A stretch of DNA of 64,000 nt from Gaertneriomyces semiglobifer. Lineage: Eukaryota > Chytridiomycota > Chytridiomycetes > Spizellomycetales > Spizellomycetaceae. Both the position numbers and the translations under genes were made by a program. This document shows, in pieces, positions 1-11,156 of this stretch. Position 1 is the stretch's first letter. Each line of letters opens with the position of its first letter. The notes below the pieces were generated by a model. That model was not told the DNA's origin. It saw only the letters and a program-made list of their open reading frames with translations, and did not search any database. The stretch covers positions 1 to 64,000 of the forward strand of contig JAHLKF010000030.1 of the NCBI GenBank assembly GCA_025558075.1, given 5' to 3'.

Positions 1-1
1 G

Positions 2-634
2 AAAGATCAGGAGAACCAGACTCTGCTGTTAAAGCAACAATCACTTGGAGACCATTTGCAGGCTCTTCAAAATGAGGTGAAGATTTACCGGACTGCGCAC
101 ATGCAAAAGAATGAGGATCTGAACCGACTACAGAGCAATGTGAATGAGCTAAACAGAAAAATGTTTGAAAGACAGACATCGATCAATAGCTATGTAACAG
201 CAGACGCTCAATCTGGCCGGACAAGTCCGAACTTGTCTGCAGAAATCGGGGACAAGCCCACACAGGAGGCGTTGCCACAACCTTTCGAGATTCGAGAAAC
301 GAGGACCAAAGACGAAAACGAACTGGGTGACGCGTTATCACGGCAGATGAGTTACCCTGCTATGGCTGGTGGGAGCAATGCGTATATCACGACCAGTGGA
401 CGTCAGTGGCAAGCTAGCAGAGGCGGAGTTCCGCGCGGTCTTTTGAGTCAAGATCACGGCCGGGTGATGAGCACTAATAGCAACTTGGGCGATGACTGGA
501 ATCGCTTTGAAATATTCGACACCCCAGTCGGCAGTGACGCACTGCCACCGACACAAGTTAATAGTTTGACGCAGCCTCAAGGGGCTCAAGAGCCCTCGCG
601 ACTTGGTTCCGTTTCTGCGGTTGCGGGGTTTTAG
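2..634 (+). CDS. C-terminal part of an unknown coiled-coil protein (5' truncated)
   Basis: The frame is open from base 2 of the window to a TAG at 632-634, so this is the 3' end of a gene that starts outside. The first ~60 residues are heptad-like and rich in Gln, Leu, Glu and Asn (for example LQSNVNELNRKMFE), typical of a coiled coil. The remaining ~150 residues are low-complexity, rich in Ser, Gly, Pro and Gln, and probably disordered. No catalytic motif or recognisable domain is visible and I do not recognise the family. The only ATG-initiated alternatives lie inside the coiled coil, so none is a likely true start. Confidence 0.7.
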   Translation, partial: KDQENQTLLLKQQSLGDHLQALQNEVKIYRTAHMQKNEDLNRLQSNVNELNRKMFERQTSINSYVTADAQSGRTSPNLSAEIGDKPTQEALPQPFEIRETRTKDENELGDALSRQMSYPAMAGGSNAYITTSGRQWQASRGGVPRGLLSQDHGRVMSTNSNLGDDWNRFEIFDTPVGSDALPPTQVNSLTQPQGAQEPSRLGSVSAVAGF

Positions 635-664
635 AAAGGGATTTTAGAGAAGTGCATGCGCACC

Positions 665-708
665 GTGTAATCAGCAGTCAACTAATATGATCAGTGGCAA
701 CCCAATCA
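665..708 (+). repeat. Direct repeat copy A (~45 bp)
   Basis: The segment shares cores ATCAGCAGTCAACTAAT and CAACCCAATCA with copy B at 1992-2038, in the same orientation, with a few substitutions and a 3-base length difference. The copies lie about 1.33 kb apart and bracket most of the gene-poor stretch. Confidence 0.75.
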
Positions 709-1991
709 TAAGTATCTCTGACTGTTTGTCTCTTGCTTTCTCAAAATCAAGCGCCCAAGAAGTACTTGAATCATACCGGCAATCCTACACCTAAATATAT
801 AGGTACGTTACAGGAGCTACGTGCGCTGGCAAAGGTAAACCTATAAGGTCTTTTAAGTGAACGTAGCAGTTTCCTGCTTTTGTTTTTTCCTTTATATACA
901 CCGCGCGGTGGTTGTTGAACACACTTCATGGCATGGTAAGAGTACTAGTGCGGGTATATGACTCGCGACGCGCGTAAGTACCCGCACTGCTGCCAGCCGA
1001 ATCTTTCGGGGTAGAATGACCAAAAGATGGGAAAAAGTGCGCTTGTGCGAGTACGAAAAGTCGTATATCCGCACCGCACAAGCGCATTCTTTCCGAAAAT
1101 TGGGACGCTCTAGAGCTTTCTGATCTGGATTGGATTGAGCGCTCTGATGTTGGTTTACTATCCTGCCAAGGAGGGATTTGAGGTCCTTTTAGGCTTTGTC
1201 TTTGGTCTCATCCTCCATTTCAGCGTACAGCTGTGCAGGAGCGTACGCATTATGGACTAGAGCAGTGAGCGTTAGATCCATGCGCGCGTTGACCTCGACG
1301 GGAAGGAGCATTAGAGTGACGGCTGCAACCAAGCAATTGGGTATGTGGACGAGAGGTATCTGCATGAGATCGTCTTTGAAAGGCGAGCGGTTCAGAGCCC
1401 GAATCAAGGTGAGGTTGGCAATATACCGATACAAGGAACCATGGTAGTTATGGAGTGACCAAGCATGGTATTCACGCTGTTCTAACGAGTTCTCGTTAGC
1501 TATGCGACAAAGAACTATACAAGTCCAGTTCTCGGCATCCATTGCTGATGTCGACTTTATTCCCGACACGCCGGAAGCAATTTGGCAACTCATCGTCAGC
1601 GACATCGTCAAGAACTGTTCGCGATACATGAACCTCCACTCCAAGTGCCGGTGTACAAGAGAAACAACCAACCGTGTTTGCCCTGGAAAAGGAGGGCTTG
1701 ATTGGCCCTATTGTCCGGCGTTTGTCGAAATATGGGCCAGCAATGGCGGTCCACCTCGATCGCCAGCGTCGTGACAATGAAGCTACTTCTCAAGTGGCAT
1801 GAAGGCGGGGTCCTTGCTCCGAAGTCGGTCGTGTTGCTGCAAACAGCAGCCAGGACTTCGATGCATATCTTGCACCACTCAAGTCATGCTGCATCAATCT
1901 AAAATCGGCGTTCATCGCAAGGTCATCTTGCACATGCGAAACCCTCAAGATGTCCAGGATCTCGTTGAAAAGACTCACGGCTCAACGGACA

Positions 1992-2038
1992 GTGTGATCA
2001 GCAGTCAACTAATAAGAAGATCAGTGACAACCCAATCA
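1992..2038 (+). repeat. Direct repeat copy B (~47 bp)
   Basis: This is the second copy of the repeat at 665-708. Here ATCAGTGA within the repeat is followed about 20 bases later by its reverse complement TCACTGAT, which could form a short hairpin just at the repeat edge. This palindromic extension is absent from copy A. Confidence 0.7.
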
Positions 2039-3124
2039 GTCTGATCACTGATGTGATTGTGTGTAGCTGATGAGTGAACCATTGGGAACATGAGCAGCCT
2101 CCGGTGTGAATTTAACATTTTTAGGGTTTATTATTCCCAAGTCAGGATAAATTGGTGCTGCAGCGTGTGAGAGCCTCCACGTGCCGCGGAGCACCGGGAT
2201 GCCCAAAACGGACGGAAAGTAAATGAACGCGTCACTCGATCTGTCATATTAAGCCGCACCCGTGGTTCAAACAAAATAAGGGCCGTTTTTGTTCGGTCGG
2301 TGACCTTGTTGTAAAACTACGGGGTTACACCAGTTACACCGATTACACTCGGGGTTGCCGTCGTGAGCGCGCGCGTCGGAGAAATGCAATTCTTTTTTTT
2401 TACAGCCCGCAACGGACTGCTGGCAGGTGGTGTCCTGCAAGCTCATTGTGGGGAATACCGTTGTTATACCTTCACCTCCTGGTTCACATTCCTTGTTTCG
2501 TCTAGTTTCAGAACAGTTTATCGAGAGACATGAATGACAATTTAAATCTCGGCATCGGATTGGCCGAATAGGTTGGATTTCATAGAGCGTTAAAGCGGAA
2601 TAGGGTCAAGGTCCGAAGGGTGTTTCTGTGACAGTTTGCTGCAGCAATGCTGCTGTGAAATCCAGATGATGAGAAAGGGCCGCCTTTTATATATGAGTGA
2701 ATTGCATGCAGCACCGAGTCAAAACGAAATAGTATAATATCATCGATTGGACAAAGTAAATGGTACAGTAAAGCAACAACCAGGGTTGAATGTTTTAGTC
2801 GTCGTGTGTCACGTCGTCAAGCCCACGACCACACCACCTACTTATACACTACGTATCGCATCCGGCACAGTCCCGGCCGTATGCCGAGAGAGCCTTTTCC
2901 GAGGCGTAAGAGTCGCAAGACACCTCTATCAAAAAAAGCGGCATCACCCAAAATTAAAGAACGGTGTCCTTTCGACACGCCCGCTGCGTTTACGCCTCTG
3001 AGTTACTTTCGAATCTTGCGTCCTCATCCTTCCGTCCGGCGCTGTGCGCCTCCCCAGCAAGCGGTAACCCGACGCTGCTCCCTTCGCTCCTACGGTATCT
3101 CTCTGCTCTGCTCGTCCGCCCATC

Positions 3125-4436
3125 ATGGAGTTCGCCGTCATCGTCGTCCTGGTGCTATACGGCCTCTCAACGATCTTGTCGTTGGAAACTATCCTCATAT
3201 TCCATCGAGTGAAAAAGAATCTGACCCTCACCGTCTTCGCATTCATGTATTGCCTATTCACCAGTGAGTGTCAAACTTTCCTTTGCAAGCATGGGCCAGT
3301 TTGCGGCATACTAAGATATCTGTCCACGTCGAATAGTCACTATCTTCGCAGGCATGGCAGCTACAGGTGGCAATCCTAAGACGATGGATCCTGAATGGTG
3401 TCGGGCACAAGCCCTCGTGCTCTTGTACGAGCTGAGCGTCTTGTGAGTATATGGACCTTAACAATCACCTTGGAAAATCGCTCTGATGCGCTTCAATTCC
3501 TTAGGATCTTCCTCAATTGCTGCATCACGTTCAATGTTTGGTCTGCTGGTATGTAAACCCACACTAGCGTTTGAAAAGGCAGTGACAAATGCTGACTATG
3601 ACGTGCAGTTGCCGGAGGTGGCAAGTTCAGAGATCAGGAACGAAGGCGCATCGTCTGGTTTCTATTTGCGTCGTTTCTCCTTTCGTTAATTCCGACATTG
3701 GTGGTATATGTGAAGAACAGTGCGCAACCGGTCGGCGTTGGCTTTCAAGGCCATGCAGTATACTGCTCCTATGTGATGCCCATAGAAGGCTACGCCTATG
3801 GAGTTTTGCCCTACAATGCAATCCTTACGCTCCTCGCCTTCGCTATGATGGGTACGTACCAAAGTTTCTTCGCGCAGGGTAACCCTATATCTCAAACGGC
3901 TGGCCGTCGTAGTTCATGCTAGTACCAAGTTGATTTTATACCGCTCTCGTATATCGCACGCCAACCAAGGACACTCCAACCTTTCCTCAACCGGCTCCAA
4001 AAGTGGAAGCAACAGTGCGTCGCCACGGATATCCCTTTCTATGTGTTATCGACTAGTCGTATGGGGCGCATGCTTTGTGGCGATTATGGCCATGTCAAAC
4101 TTCCCGCAAATACGCGCTGTCAGGAACGGTCACTATTCTCCCAACGACGCTCAGATAAATGCAAGAGAATACTCTGGCGCTGTGGTAAGTGACAAGTTAA
4201 CTCGTTAGATGAGGGGAGAGCGTCGCTAAACAAGGGCTTGTGTTCTTTAGGTTGGCATAATAGTGTGGTTTATATTCTGTACGGGAGCCGCTGCGAGGAG
4301 TTTCAGCACGCCAGCCGTCATCTATCGTTGGATTCGCGGCTCTAAGCGTGAAGAAGAGGAGCGCGCCATGCGCCAAAGTGGCATGAATTACTATGAGTAC
4401 AATAACACGATGTACAGCTCTCAAGGCTACAATTAG
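3125..4436 (+). CDS. Seven-transmembrane GPCR-like receptor
   Basis: Six exons join in frame: 3125-3263, 3352-3442, 3505-3548, 3609-3851, 3913-4184 and 4251-4436, all with GT-AG borders. The ~292-residue product has about seven hydrophobic segments. A first helix lies right at the N-terminus (FAVIVVLVLYGLSTIL). A Cys after the second helix (PEWCRAQA) and a Cys in the second extracellular loop (VYCSYVMP) could form the usual GPCR disulfide. The third cytoplasmic loop is Ser-rich and basic, and the tail is charged (RGSKREEEERAM), as expected for G-protein coupling and kinase regulation. There is no long extracellular domain. The closest class by architecture is the fungal STE3/cAMP-receptor-like group, but I cannot assign a ligand. 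A G-gamma gene lies at 61.6 kb but is not adjacent. Confidence 0.75.
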
Positions 4437-4776
4437 TTTGGATGGTCTATTATATATGTGTAATGGGATGGTTCGGGTGGATTGCTTGAATGAACGCAGG
4501 GCGTTTTTGTAAAGTAGTAGCATTTCACAGTATCATAGAAAGATTACTGTTACTGATCTTCTTTTAATCAAGTCGGTGTGGTTGGGACTCAGCTTTAAAT
4601 AACGCGTTCGTTCAAAATCGCTTATCGGTGGCTGGCAGCGACTTGACGTCCTGGCGTTTCAGAAACCGGCAAATATTTGCCCAGCGGGCGAACGCTCAAG
4701 GACAAACTGTTATAGACGATAGATAGAGACATTCACTCTTCTTTGACACGGCCGCCTAGTGGTAGAGAGCCTCGAC

Positions 4777-7700
4777 ATGCTGGCAGATGCCTCTGCCAGA
4801 CTGCCTGCTGAGGGTGAGTCCGGTCTTTAACGTGGTCCAACGATGAGTGCGTTCTGATTGAAGCGTGTTCTTCGCAGATACCATCCGAGTCGTTGCCCGG
4901 TTCCGCCCTCAAAATGCAAGGGAAATTCAGGAAGGCGGTGCCCCGGTGGTATCGTTCAACGATGACATGACATCGGTGCAGATGGATGTGAGTTTTGCCA
5001 GCGTCCGTGAAGAAATCTGTTGTGCTCGATTTGTTGACTTTCCCATTGACCGCCAGAATAAAGACTATCCGGGAATGTTCAACTTTGACCGTGTCTTTGA
5101 CTGGAATGCTACTCAGGACCTCGTTTTCAGTTACTCTGCCCGAGCGACCATCGACGACGTAATGCGCGGGTACAACGGAACCATCTTTGCTTATGGTCAG
5201 ACTGGTTCCGGTAAGACCCACACTATGATGGGTCAATTGGAAGTAAGCGCTGTTGCGAATACGCAGGGTAGTATGAATGGCTCGCTCACCTAGTCATACT
5301 CAGGATGAAGAACTCAAGGGTCTCACCCCGCGCATCGTGGAGAGCATTTTTTCTACCATTTTTAGCTCACCTCCTCACATGGAGTTCACTGTAAAAGTGT
5401 CATATATGGAGATCTATATGGAGAAAATTCGCGATTTGCTGAATCCCACCAGTGATAATCTGCCTTTGAAAGAAGAGAAGGGCAAAGGCGTGTATGTTAA
5501 GGGTTTACTGGAGGTCTTCGTCGGCTCGGTGGATGAAGTATATGAGGCCTTGCGCGTTGGGCAAAAGAACAGAATGGTTGCCTCGACTAAGATGAATGCT
5601 GAATCCTCACGAAGTCACTCCGTGTTTCTCCTCACAATTACACAAAAGAACTTGACGGACGGCACTCAGAAAGCTGGAAAGCTGTACCTTGTCGACCTTG
5701 CAGGGTCAGAAAGGCTGGGGAAAACGGGTGCCGTTGGTCAAACCTTAGAAGAGGCGAAAAAGATCAATTTGTCTCTGTCAGCCCTCGGGAATGTCATCAA
5801 CGCTCTGACCGACAATAAGTCCACACATATTCCATACAGAGATTCAAAACTGACAAGAATTCTGCAAGAGTCTCTTGGTGGAAATTCCCGCACAACTCTC
5901 ATCATCAATGCTAGTCCGTCGTCCTTCAATGAAGATGAAACGCTCTCGACACTGCGATTTGGAATGCGCGCAAAGACGATCAAGAATAAGGCGCGCATGA
6001 ACGTGGAGCTTTCACCGGCGGAACTGAAACTTTTGCTGAAGAAGTCGAAGGCGGAGATTGTCTCTCTCCAAAATTACTGCAGCGCTTTAGAAGGGGAGAT
6101 CAATATTTGGCGAACAGATGGGACAGTTCCGCAGAGCGAGTGGGTTACAGCGGACAACTTTGTGTCCCCCATGGCCACGGGAGCACCTGCGACGGCAGTC
6201 GCCGCGTCGACCGGAGATATTTCCAGGCCTGGAACAGCCGGTCCTTCATTAGCAGATGATGAACGGGAAGAATTTCTTCGACGCGAAGGAGACCTTTCAG
6301 AAGAGCTGGCTCAAAAAGAGCACGAGCTTGCAGAGAAAAGGAAGGAAGCCGACTCGCTGTTGGATGAACTCAATGCGCTGCGGTCTAGTCAAAAGGAAGT
6401 ATCACAAGAGAACAAGGACTTGAACGCTACTGTGAACGACCTCCGCCTACAGCTTGAGAAGATATCTTTCGAAAATACAGACAATACCATTACGGTTGAC
6501 AGCCTGAAAGATGCTAATGCGGAAATGGCCAAGGAAGTCGACAATCTCAAGGTTTGCTTGAATGCAGTTTGCTAACGGAATTGTTCCTACCGCTGACATG
6601 GCTTGTTTAGAAACGGATCATTGAACTTGAATCATCAAAGCCGGTCCTGGCCATCAGTGACGAAGACAGGCAACGGCGGAAGGCAGAACGTATGAAATTG
6701 ATGATGGGCGAGTTGGACGTATCGGATATGATGGCAGAGAAGGAGCTTCAAATACGCGCTACATTGAGCAAGTTGGCCTATCAACGGCAACACTTAACCC
6801 CGCCAACGGACCCTGCACAGATCGAGGCGCAACACTTCGAGCTTCTTGACACCAAGGAAAAACTAATTCGTCAGGAAGGCCTCCTGGAAGAGTTGATGTC
6901 GAAGACGAAGAGCCTTGAATTGGAGAGGACATTCTTCCATGATCGTAAGCAAGAGCTTGAAAACAAGCTTAATGGACTGCAAGGAGAGTATGTTGAGCTG
7001 TTAGAACGAACAATGCGTGAAGAGATCGGCAGTGCGCGTCCTGAAGTGATGGGCTTATTTGAAGAATTGAAGGTATGCGAATGCCATTCAGCCTAAGAGC
7101 TTATTAGGGACCTGAACTCCCTCTCCCCGCATTTAGACACGGCTTGAGCAACAGTACGATGATCGTCGTGAGGTACAGGAGAAAGAATTGGAAGATTATA
7201 AATTCATGCTGGGGCGGAAAGACGAAGAGCTGGCAAGGTTCGCTGAACAAGCCAAACTGACGCATGAGCTGAAGGTGAGCCGGCAGCGTTCCAGTATATA
7301 TGGGCCAATCTGATTTGAGGTGGATGGGTGCTCTTGCAGTCTGCCATTGAATCGGTTAAGTCCTCAGCTGCCTCGAGCCAGGATGCACAGAGCAACGAGG
7401 AAATTGACAAGTTGAGGAAGCTTATGGCTGATCAACTTCGAGACTTTGATATCAGCAAAAAGAAGTTGATGCGAGACTTGCAAAACCGCTGCGAGAAGGT
7501 GAGATTTGCCGCATGTGCGCGGTAGTGGCACCATCATGCTCGATGCTCACGCTGGCAACTCAGGTCGTGGAGCTCGAGATCTCTCTGGACGAAGTACGGA
7601 GTCAATATGAGAACATATTAAAGACTAGCAATTCCCGTGCCTCACAACAAAAGATGGCTTTCCTTGAAAGGAATTTTGAACAGCTTACTGCTGTTCAGAA

Positions 7701-8209
7701 GAACTTGGTTGAACAAAACACCACTTTAAAGAAAGAGATTGGGGTGGCTGAACGAAAGCTGGCCGCGCGCAACGACAGAATAGCTCATCTGGAACAACTG
7801 CTGAACGATGCCCAAGTGAAGCTGGATCTTCAAAATCAAAAGTTTGAGGCTCAGCTTGCAAGCATGAGAGAAAAGGTTCAGGAAGCTAAAGGTAACCCTT
7901 TTCCTCCACCCCTGCCAATCTTCACGTCCTTACAATCGCCATTTTGCTGCAGCACAAAGCATTCAAGCCGGCAGTTGGGTACCTTTTAGCAGGATTGCGA
8001 AGCCACTGAGAGGTGGAGGCAGTAACTTCGTTGCAGCTGGTGACGATGAGGGTACTGTTCTGCCAGCGTTCAGCCTTGGTGACCTTGGTGAGAGCAAGTT
8101 AACGAAGCCTGTCACTTTCAATTACTAACTCGACCATTTCTTAGAAGGGTCAGCCGGCTCTCCAGTCAAGCGCTCCTCTTGGTACGTTTCATTATTGAAG
8201 AAGAATTAG
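4777..8209 (+). CDS. Conventional kinesin (kinesin-1 heavy chain)
   Basis: This is a plus-end-directed microtubule motor for long-range organelle and vesicle transport. Exons: 4777-4813, 4878-5242, 5304-6551, 6611-7072, 7137-7274, 7340-7498, 7564-7891, 7953 to about 8089, and a last short exon with a stop at 8207-8209. The motor domain carries the P-loop GQTGSGKTHTM, switch I NAESSRSHS and switch II LVDLAGSE, plus the long kinesin-1 stretch through GNVINALTD and HIPYRDSKLTRIL. A neck and long coiled-coil stalk follow. The tail contains IAKPLRGGG, the autoinhibitory IAK signature of fungal and animal kinesin-1, which separates it from kinesin-2 and kinesin-3. The ATG at 4777 is chosen because its exon joins in phase to DTIRVVARFRP. 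The exact last splice is uncertain, but both options stop at once. Confidence 0.95.
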
Positions 8210-8437
8210 TAGAGGAACTTTTGGTTTCTGTAATTTCGTTATAGAATGAATTTAATACAAGTAACATTTGCTGATTTTGAGGCTTCTTACACGATGGACT
8301 TACTGATAACGACTCTCTAGCGCGTTGATTTGGTAATCCTCCGCTACGCGCCTTGTTCCTCCAGAGCGAACTCCAAAAACATATATTCTGGAAAAGAACA
8401 GTCTAATTTCTTACGCTGGAGTGCTGAACGAAGTAAA

Positions 8438-9538
8438 ATGTCAGGTAACAGGACATTGAAGTGCCACAATATAAAAATTCATGCTGATGAAGCTTCTTGC
8501 TAGAAATTGATGACTATGCCGAAGAAATTGAAGAAGTTCTGGACAAGGTTGAGGAGATCCTCGAGAAAGAAGTAGGCAAACTTCGAGGGCAAGAAAGAAT
8601 TGAGGTACACAGTGTGAGATTTAGATTTTCTCTGCTTTCAATAATGACCCGAATGACGATACCAGAAATGTAGCTATCTGAAAGCACGGTTAGCCCGTGC
8701 CAAGAAGATCCACCGCTCAATCATAAATGAGATGCGGGATTTACCTGCCGGCGCGAAGCCGGAGTGGGATCAAAAGGCCAAGGCGTACGATGCTCGCATT
8801 GCAAAGTTGACGCAAGATGTAGAATGGGCAGAGACAAGTGCCTCACGCGATGACCTAAAGAAGAAGCGTAAGACGACTTCTCTGATGGCTCTTGTACATT
8901 TGAGAAACAGTCTGCTTACCTCAACTGCCCTATTTCCGCAGAGGTGGATGATATGACAACCAAAGAGATTACTGGTACGGCGCTACAAATACAGGAGCAA
9001 ACACAACAATCAACGGCACGAGCTAAGCGCATGGTGGAGGAAACGCTGGAGGTATGCCGACAGAGTTGACATAGCACCAGTACGCATTTGATAGTTGATG
9101 GCATAGCTCGTTGCTGTAGATGGGAATAGCGATCAAGGAGGAAGTACACGTGCAAGGGCAGCAAATGGCCGGTATACAGGAGAACCTTGAGCAGATTGAA
9201 AGTAACCTCAAGCGCGCAGAGCGCCAGTTTCGAGTATTTGTGAGGTACCTATGACTCTGCCTTCCCAGCGCATGAAAACTGCTGATCCCAATTTACTCCG
9301 AATGAAATAAGACGCATGGCGACAGATCGTATATTTATAGTTTTCATCTTGCTGATCGTTATATTGATCATCCTGGCAATCGTGTTGGTGGTGTTAAAGA
9401 ATAAGGGAATCATTAACGGTGAGAACACATTGTCGCAGGAGACCACTTGCGCGTTTCGAACTGATAGCTCGCTTTGCAGTATCAGATTCAGGTACAATAA
9501 CAATTCCTGATGATGCGCCATCGGAGTCAGCCGACTAG
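8438..9538 (+). CDS. NPSN-type Qb-SNARE
   Basis: This is a membrane-fusion SNARE, probably acting at the plasma membrane, endosome or during cytokinesis. Seven small exons: 8438-8444, 8504-8604, 8666-8867, 8942-9051, 9120-9244, 9312-9418 and 9480-9538. The ~230-residue protein has an N-terminal helical region (EIEEVLDKVEEILEKE), a SNARE motif of about 60 residues (MGIAIKEE to RAERQFRVF), the pre-membrane sequence RRMATDRIF, one C-terminal membrane anchor (FIVFILLIVILIILAIVLVV) and a short luminal tail. The order and the ATD-plus-anchor end resemble plant NPSN11-13, a SNARE class retained in some protists and early fungi but lost in yeasts. The family assignment is from memory of that pattern; a Vti1-like Qb-SNARE is the main alternative. 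Confidence 0.8.
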
Positions 9539-9637
9539 TAGGAATTAACTTAATATGTTGCTAATGCGGGGTTGGTCGAATTATTATGTTGACGACCACC
9601 CGTCGGAACCATGTACTCATGTCATGGCCGCTGGCTA

Positions 9638-10937
9638 TCAATCGTCGTCGGCGGCAAACACAATCTTCTTTGGTTTCGCTGCGGTTAAAGCTGCCACCTG
9701 CGCCTCCTTTGCTTTACGTTTCGCTTCCCAAGACGGATGAGCGCTCTCTGGAATTCCAGTAGGCTTCGCATCACGCGCAGTTTGGCGCCTTGCATCCGGT
9801 GCTGCGCTCCTGGGTGCCCGTTGATATGCATGGTCTGTCCTGTTAGAATCATGTTCCCTCCTCTGAGCGAGATGCTTGGCCTTTCGACCGTACACTTTTT
9901 CGGCCATCCTACAAGTCATAAGGTTGAGATGAGATATCAAGCAGTTACCGCGCTGTGACTCTTATCTCACTCACTCTCTTCGGGCACGTTGACCCATGCG
10001 ATTCTTTTTTACTTTTTTTTGGGTTGGTTCGTCATAGTCACTTTGTCCCGCGTCAGAAACACTGAAGTCGCTATATTCATCGTCTCCGCCTAAAGAGGCC
10101 ATGAACATTGACTTGGGTATCCGCGACTTATTGTCATCGTCACTTTCAGAACTTTCACCACTGTCTGGCTGATCGTCACTACCATCCCTTTTCCGTTTAA
10201 CTGCCTTCTTGTTTGCCGCCTGCGCCTTAGCTCTTTGGGCCTTTTTACCGCCCAGAATAAGTTTTATTGCCTCAATGCCTTCTTTGACAGCGTTCATCAC
10301 GGTTTCTGATGAGGCTAACCGATTATGAACCCTTTGCCATTCGGTCGCTGGTAGCGGTGCGTGAGGCTGGTTTTCTTCTTTGCTGGGTTTCTTTTCATCT
10401 CTTGATTCTTTCTCCCCATCTGGTTTTAAACTCTGCCACAACTCTACGAAACGCTCCTTATCGTGCAACTCGCTAGCTCTCAAAGTAGTTAAGAAAGCTT
10501 CGTGCACGACACGACCGATGTTGACGTTCTTCATCCCCTCCAGATCCTGTTCATACTTTTTCAGCTGTCGTTTGTGTTCCGCCATTACTTCTGCAGGTGT
10601 ATCCTTCGATGCTCCTTCGGCTGCGTCCAACTTGGACCGGTAAAACCGGACTTTTTTCAGCAACGCACGAAGGCAGAAAGTCTTGCCCTTCTTTCCACTG
10701 CGGTTAAGAGAAACACGGATATGATGCTGTAGCCAAAGCAGGCGTAAGAACGATATCGTATAAGGCCTCATCATCTTTAACAAAAGTATCAGGTTGCCGT
10801 ACCATTTTCGGCTTCAATTTTGGTTCAAGCGTTGGCCAGTTCAAGGGCACATGCCCAGCCACGTCCTCCACAGTGGCCATATCCAAGCTCGCTCCGTTTT
10901 CCGATTGTGGTTGATTTGTATTCGGCATCTTGCCCAT
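9638..10937 (-). CDS. BUD22: Bud22/SRFBP1-family ribosome biogenesis protein
   Basis: This is a nucleolar factor for 18S rRNA maturation and small-subunit assembly in yeast. Three exons on the minus strand: 10937-10803, 10726-9975 and 9908-9638. The first junction joins PKM to HHIRVSLNR in phase and removes what would otherwise look like a frameshift near 10.7 kb. Features: an N-terminal basic helical region with the Bud22 pattern (KTFCLRALLKKVRFY), a middle Lys-rich acidic/serine region (KKAVKRKRDGSDDQPDSG), and the diagnostic C-terminus GQRARRE joined to YGRKAKHL. Family members typically have GQRARxxLWExKYGxxAKH. The product is about 385 residues. An in-frame GTG three bases upstream of the ATG is not considered the start. 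Confidence 0.88.
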
Positions 10938-11156
10938 CACTATAGGGAGCGTGCACAGCCGTGGGCCACTTTTTTAGTCTATGCTTCGTGTTTTCAAAAA
11001 GAATGAAAGCTAAACCCTACGTCGCGTCGCACGTCCGTTAACACAAAATAAGCGCCAAATATGACATTCGCAACAAAAGTGAAACTACACAGCGGCGATG
11101 CTAAGACCAATAGCTAACAACAATGCCTAATCATCTGAGACTTTCTAGTACATGCT

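Larger units (their letters stand above)
635..3124. other. 2.5-kb stretch with no convincing gene
   Basis: Open frames here are short, overlap on both strands and show no recognisable protein motif. The stretch holds the two copies of a ~45-bp direct repeat (listed separately). It also holds a small run of three ~10-bp units based on gTTACACcag at about 2324-2350, and a T-rich run near 2393-2402. The last few hundred bases probably include the promoter and 5' UTR of the receptor gene starting at 3125. Several minus-strand frames between 1189 and 1978 might be remnants of a broken gene, but they cannot be joined into anything I recognise. Confidence 0.5.

Noticed and set aside
1189..1978. Minus-strand frames that might be a gene between the 45-bp repeats
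   Set aside because: The frames do not join through plausible introns into a recognisable protein, and overlapping plus-strand frames are as long. Kept as a finding about the repeats only.
2806..3267. 153-codon plus-strand frame upstream of and overlapping the GPCR start
   Set aside because: It overlaps the receptor's first exon in another frame, is Arg/Pro/Ser-rich without motifs, and probably reflects 5' UTR composition.
10700..10810. Apparent frameshift in BUD22
   Set aside because: A 76-nt GT-AG intron (10802-10727) joins PKM to HHIRVSL in phase and gives the expected family sequence.
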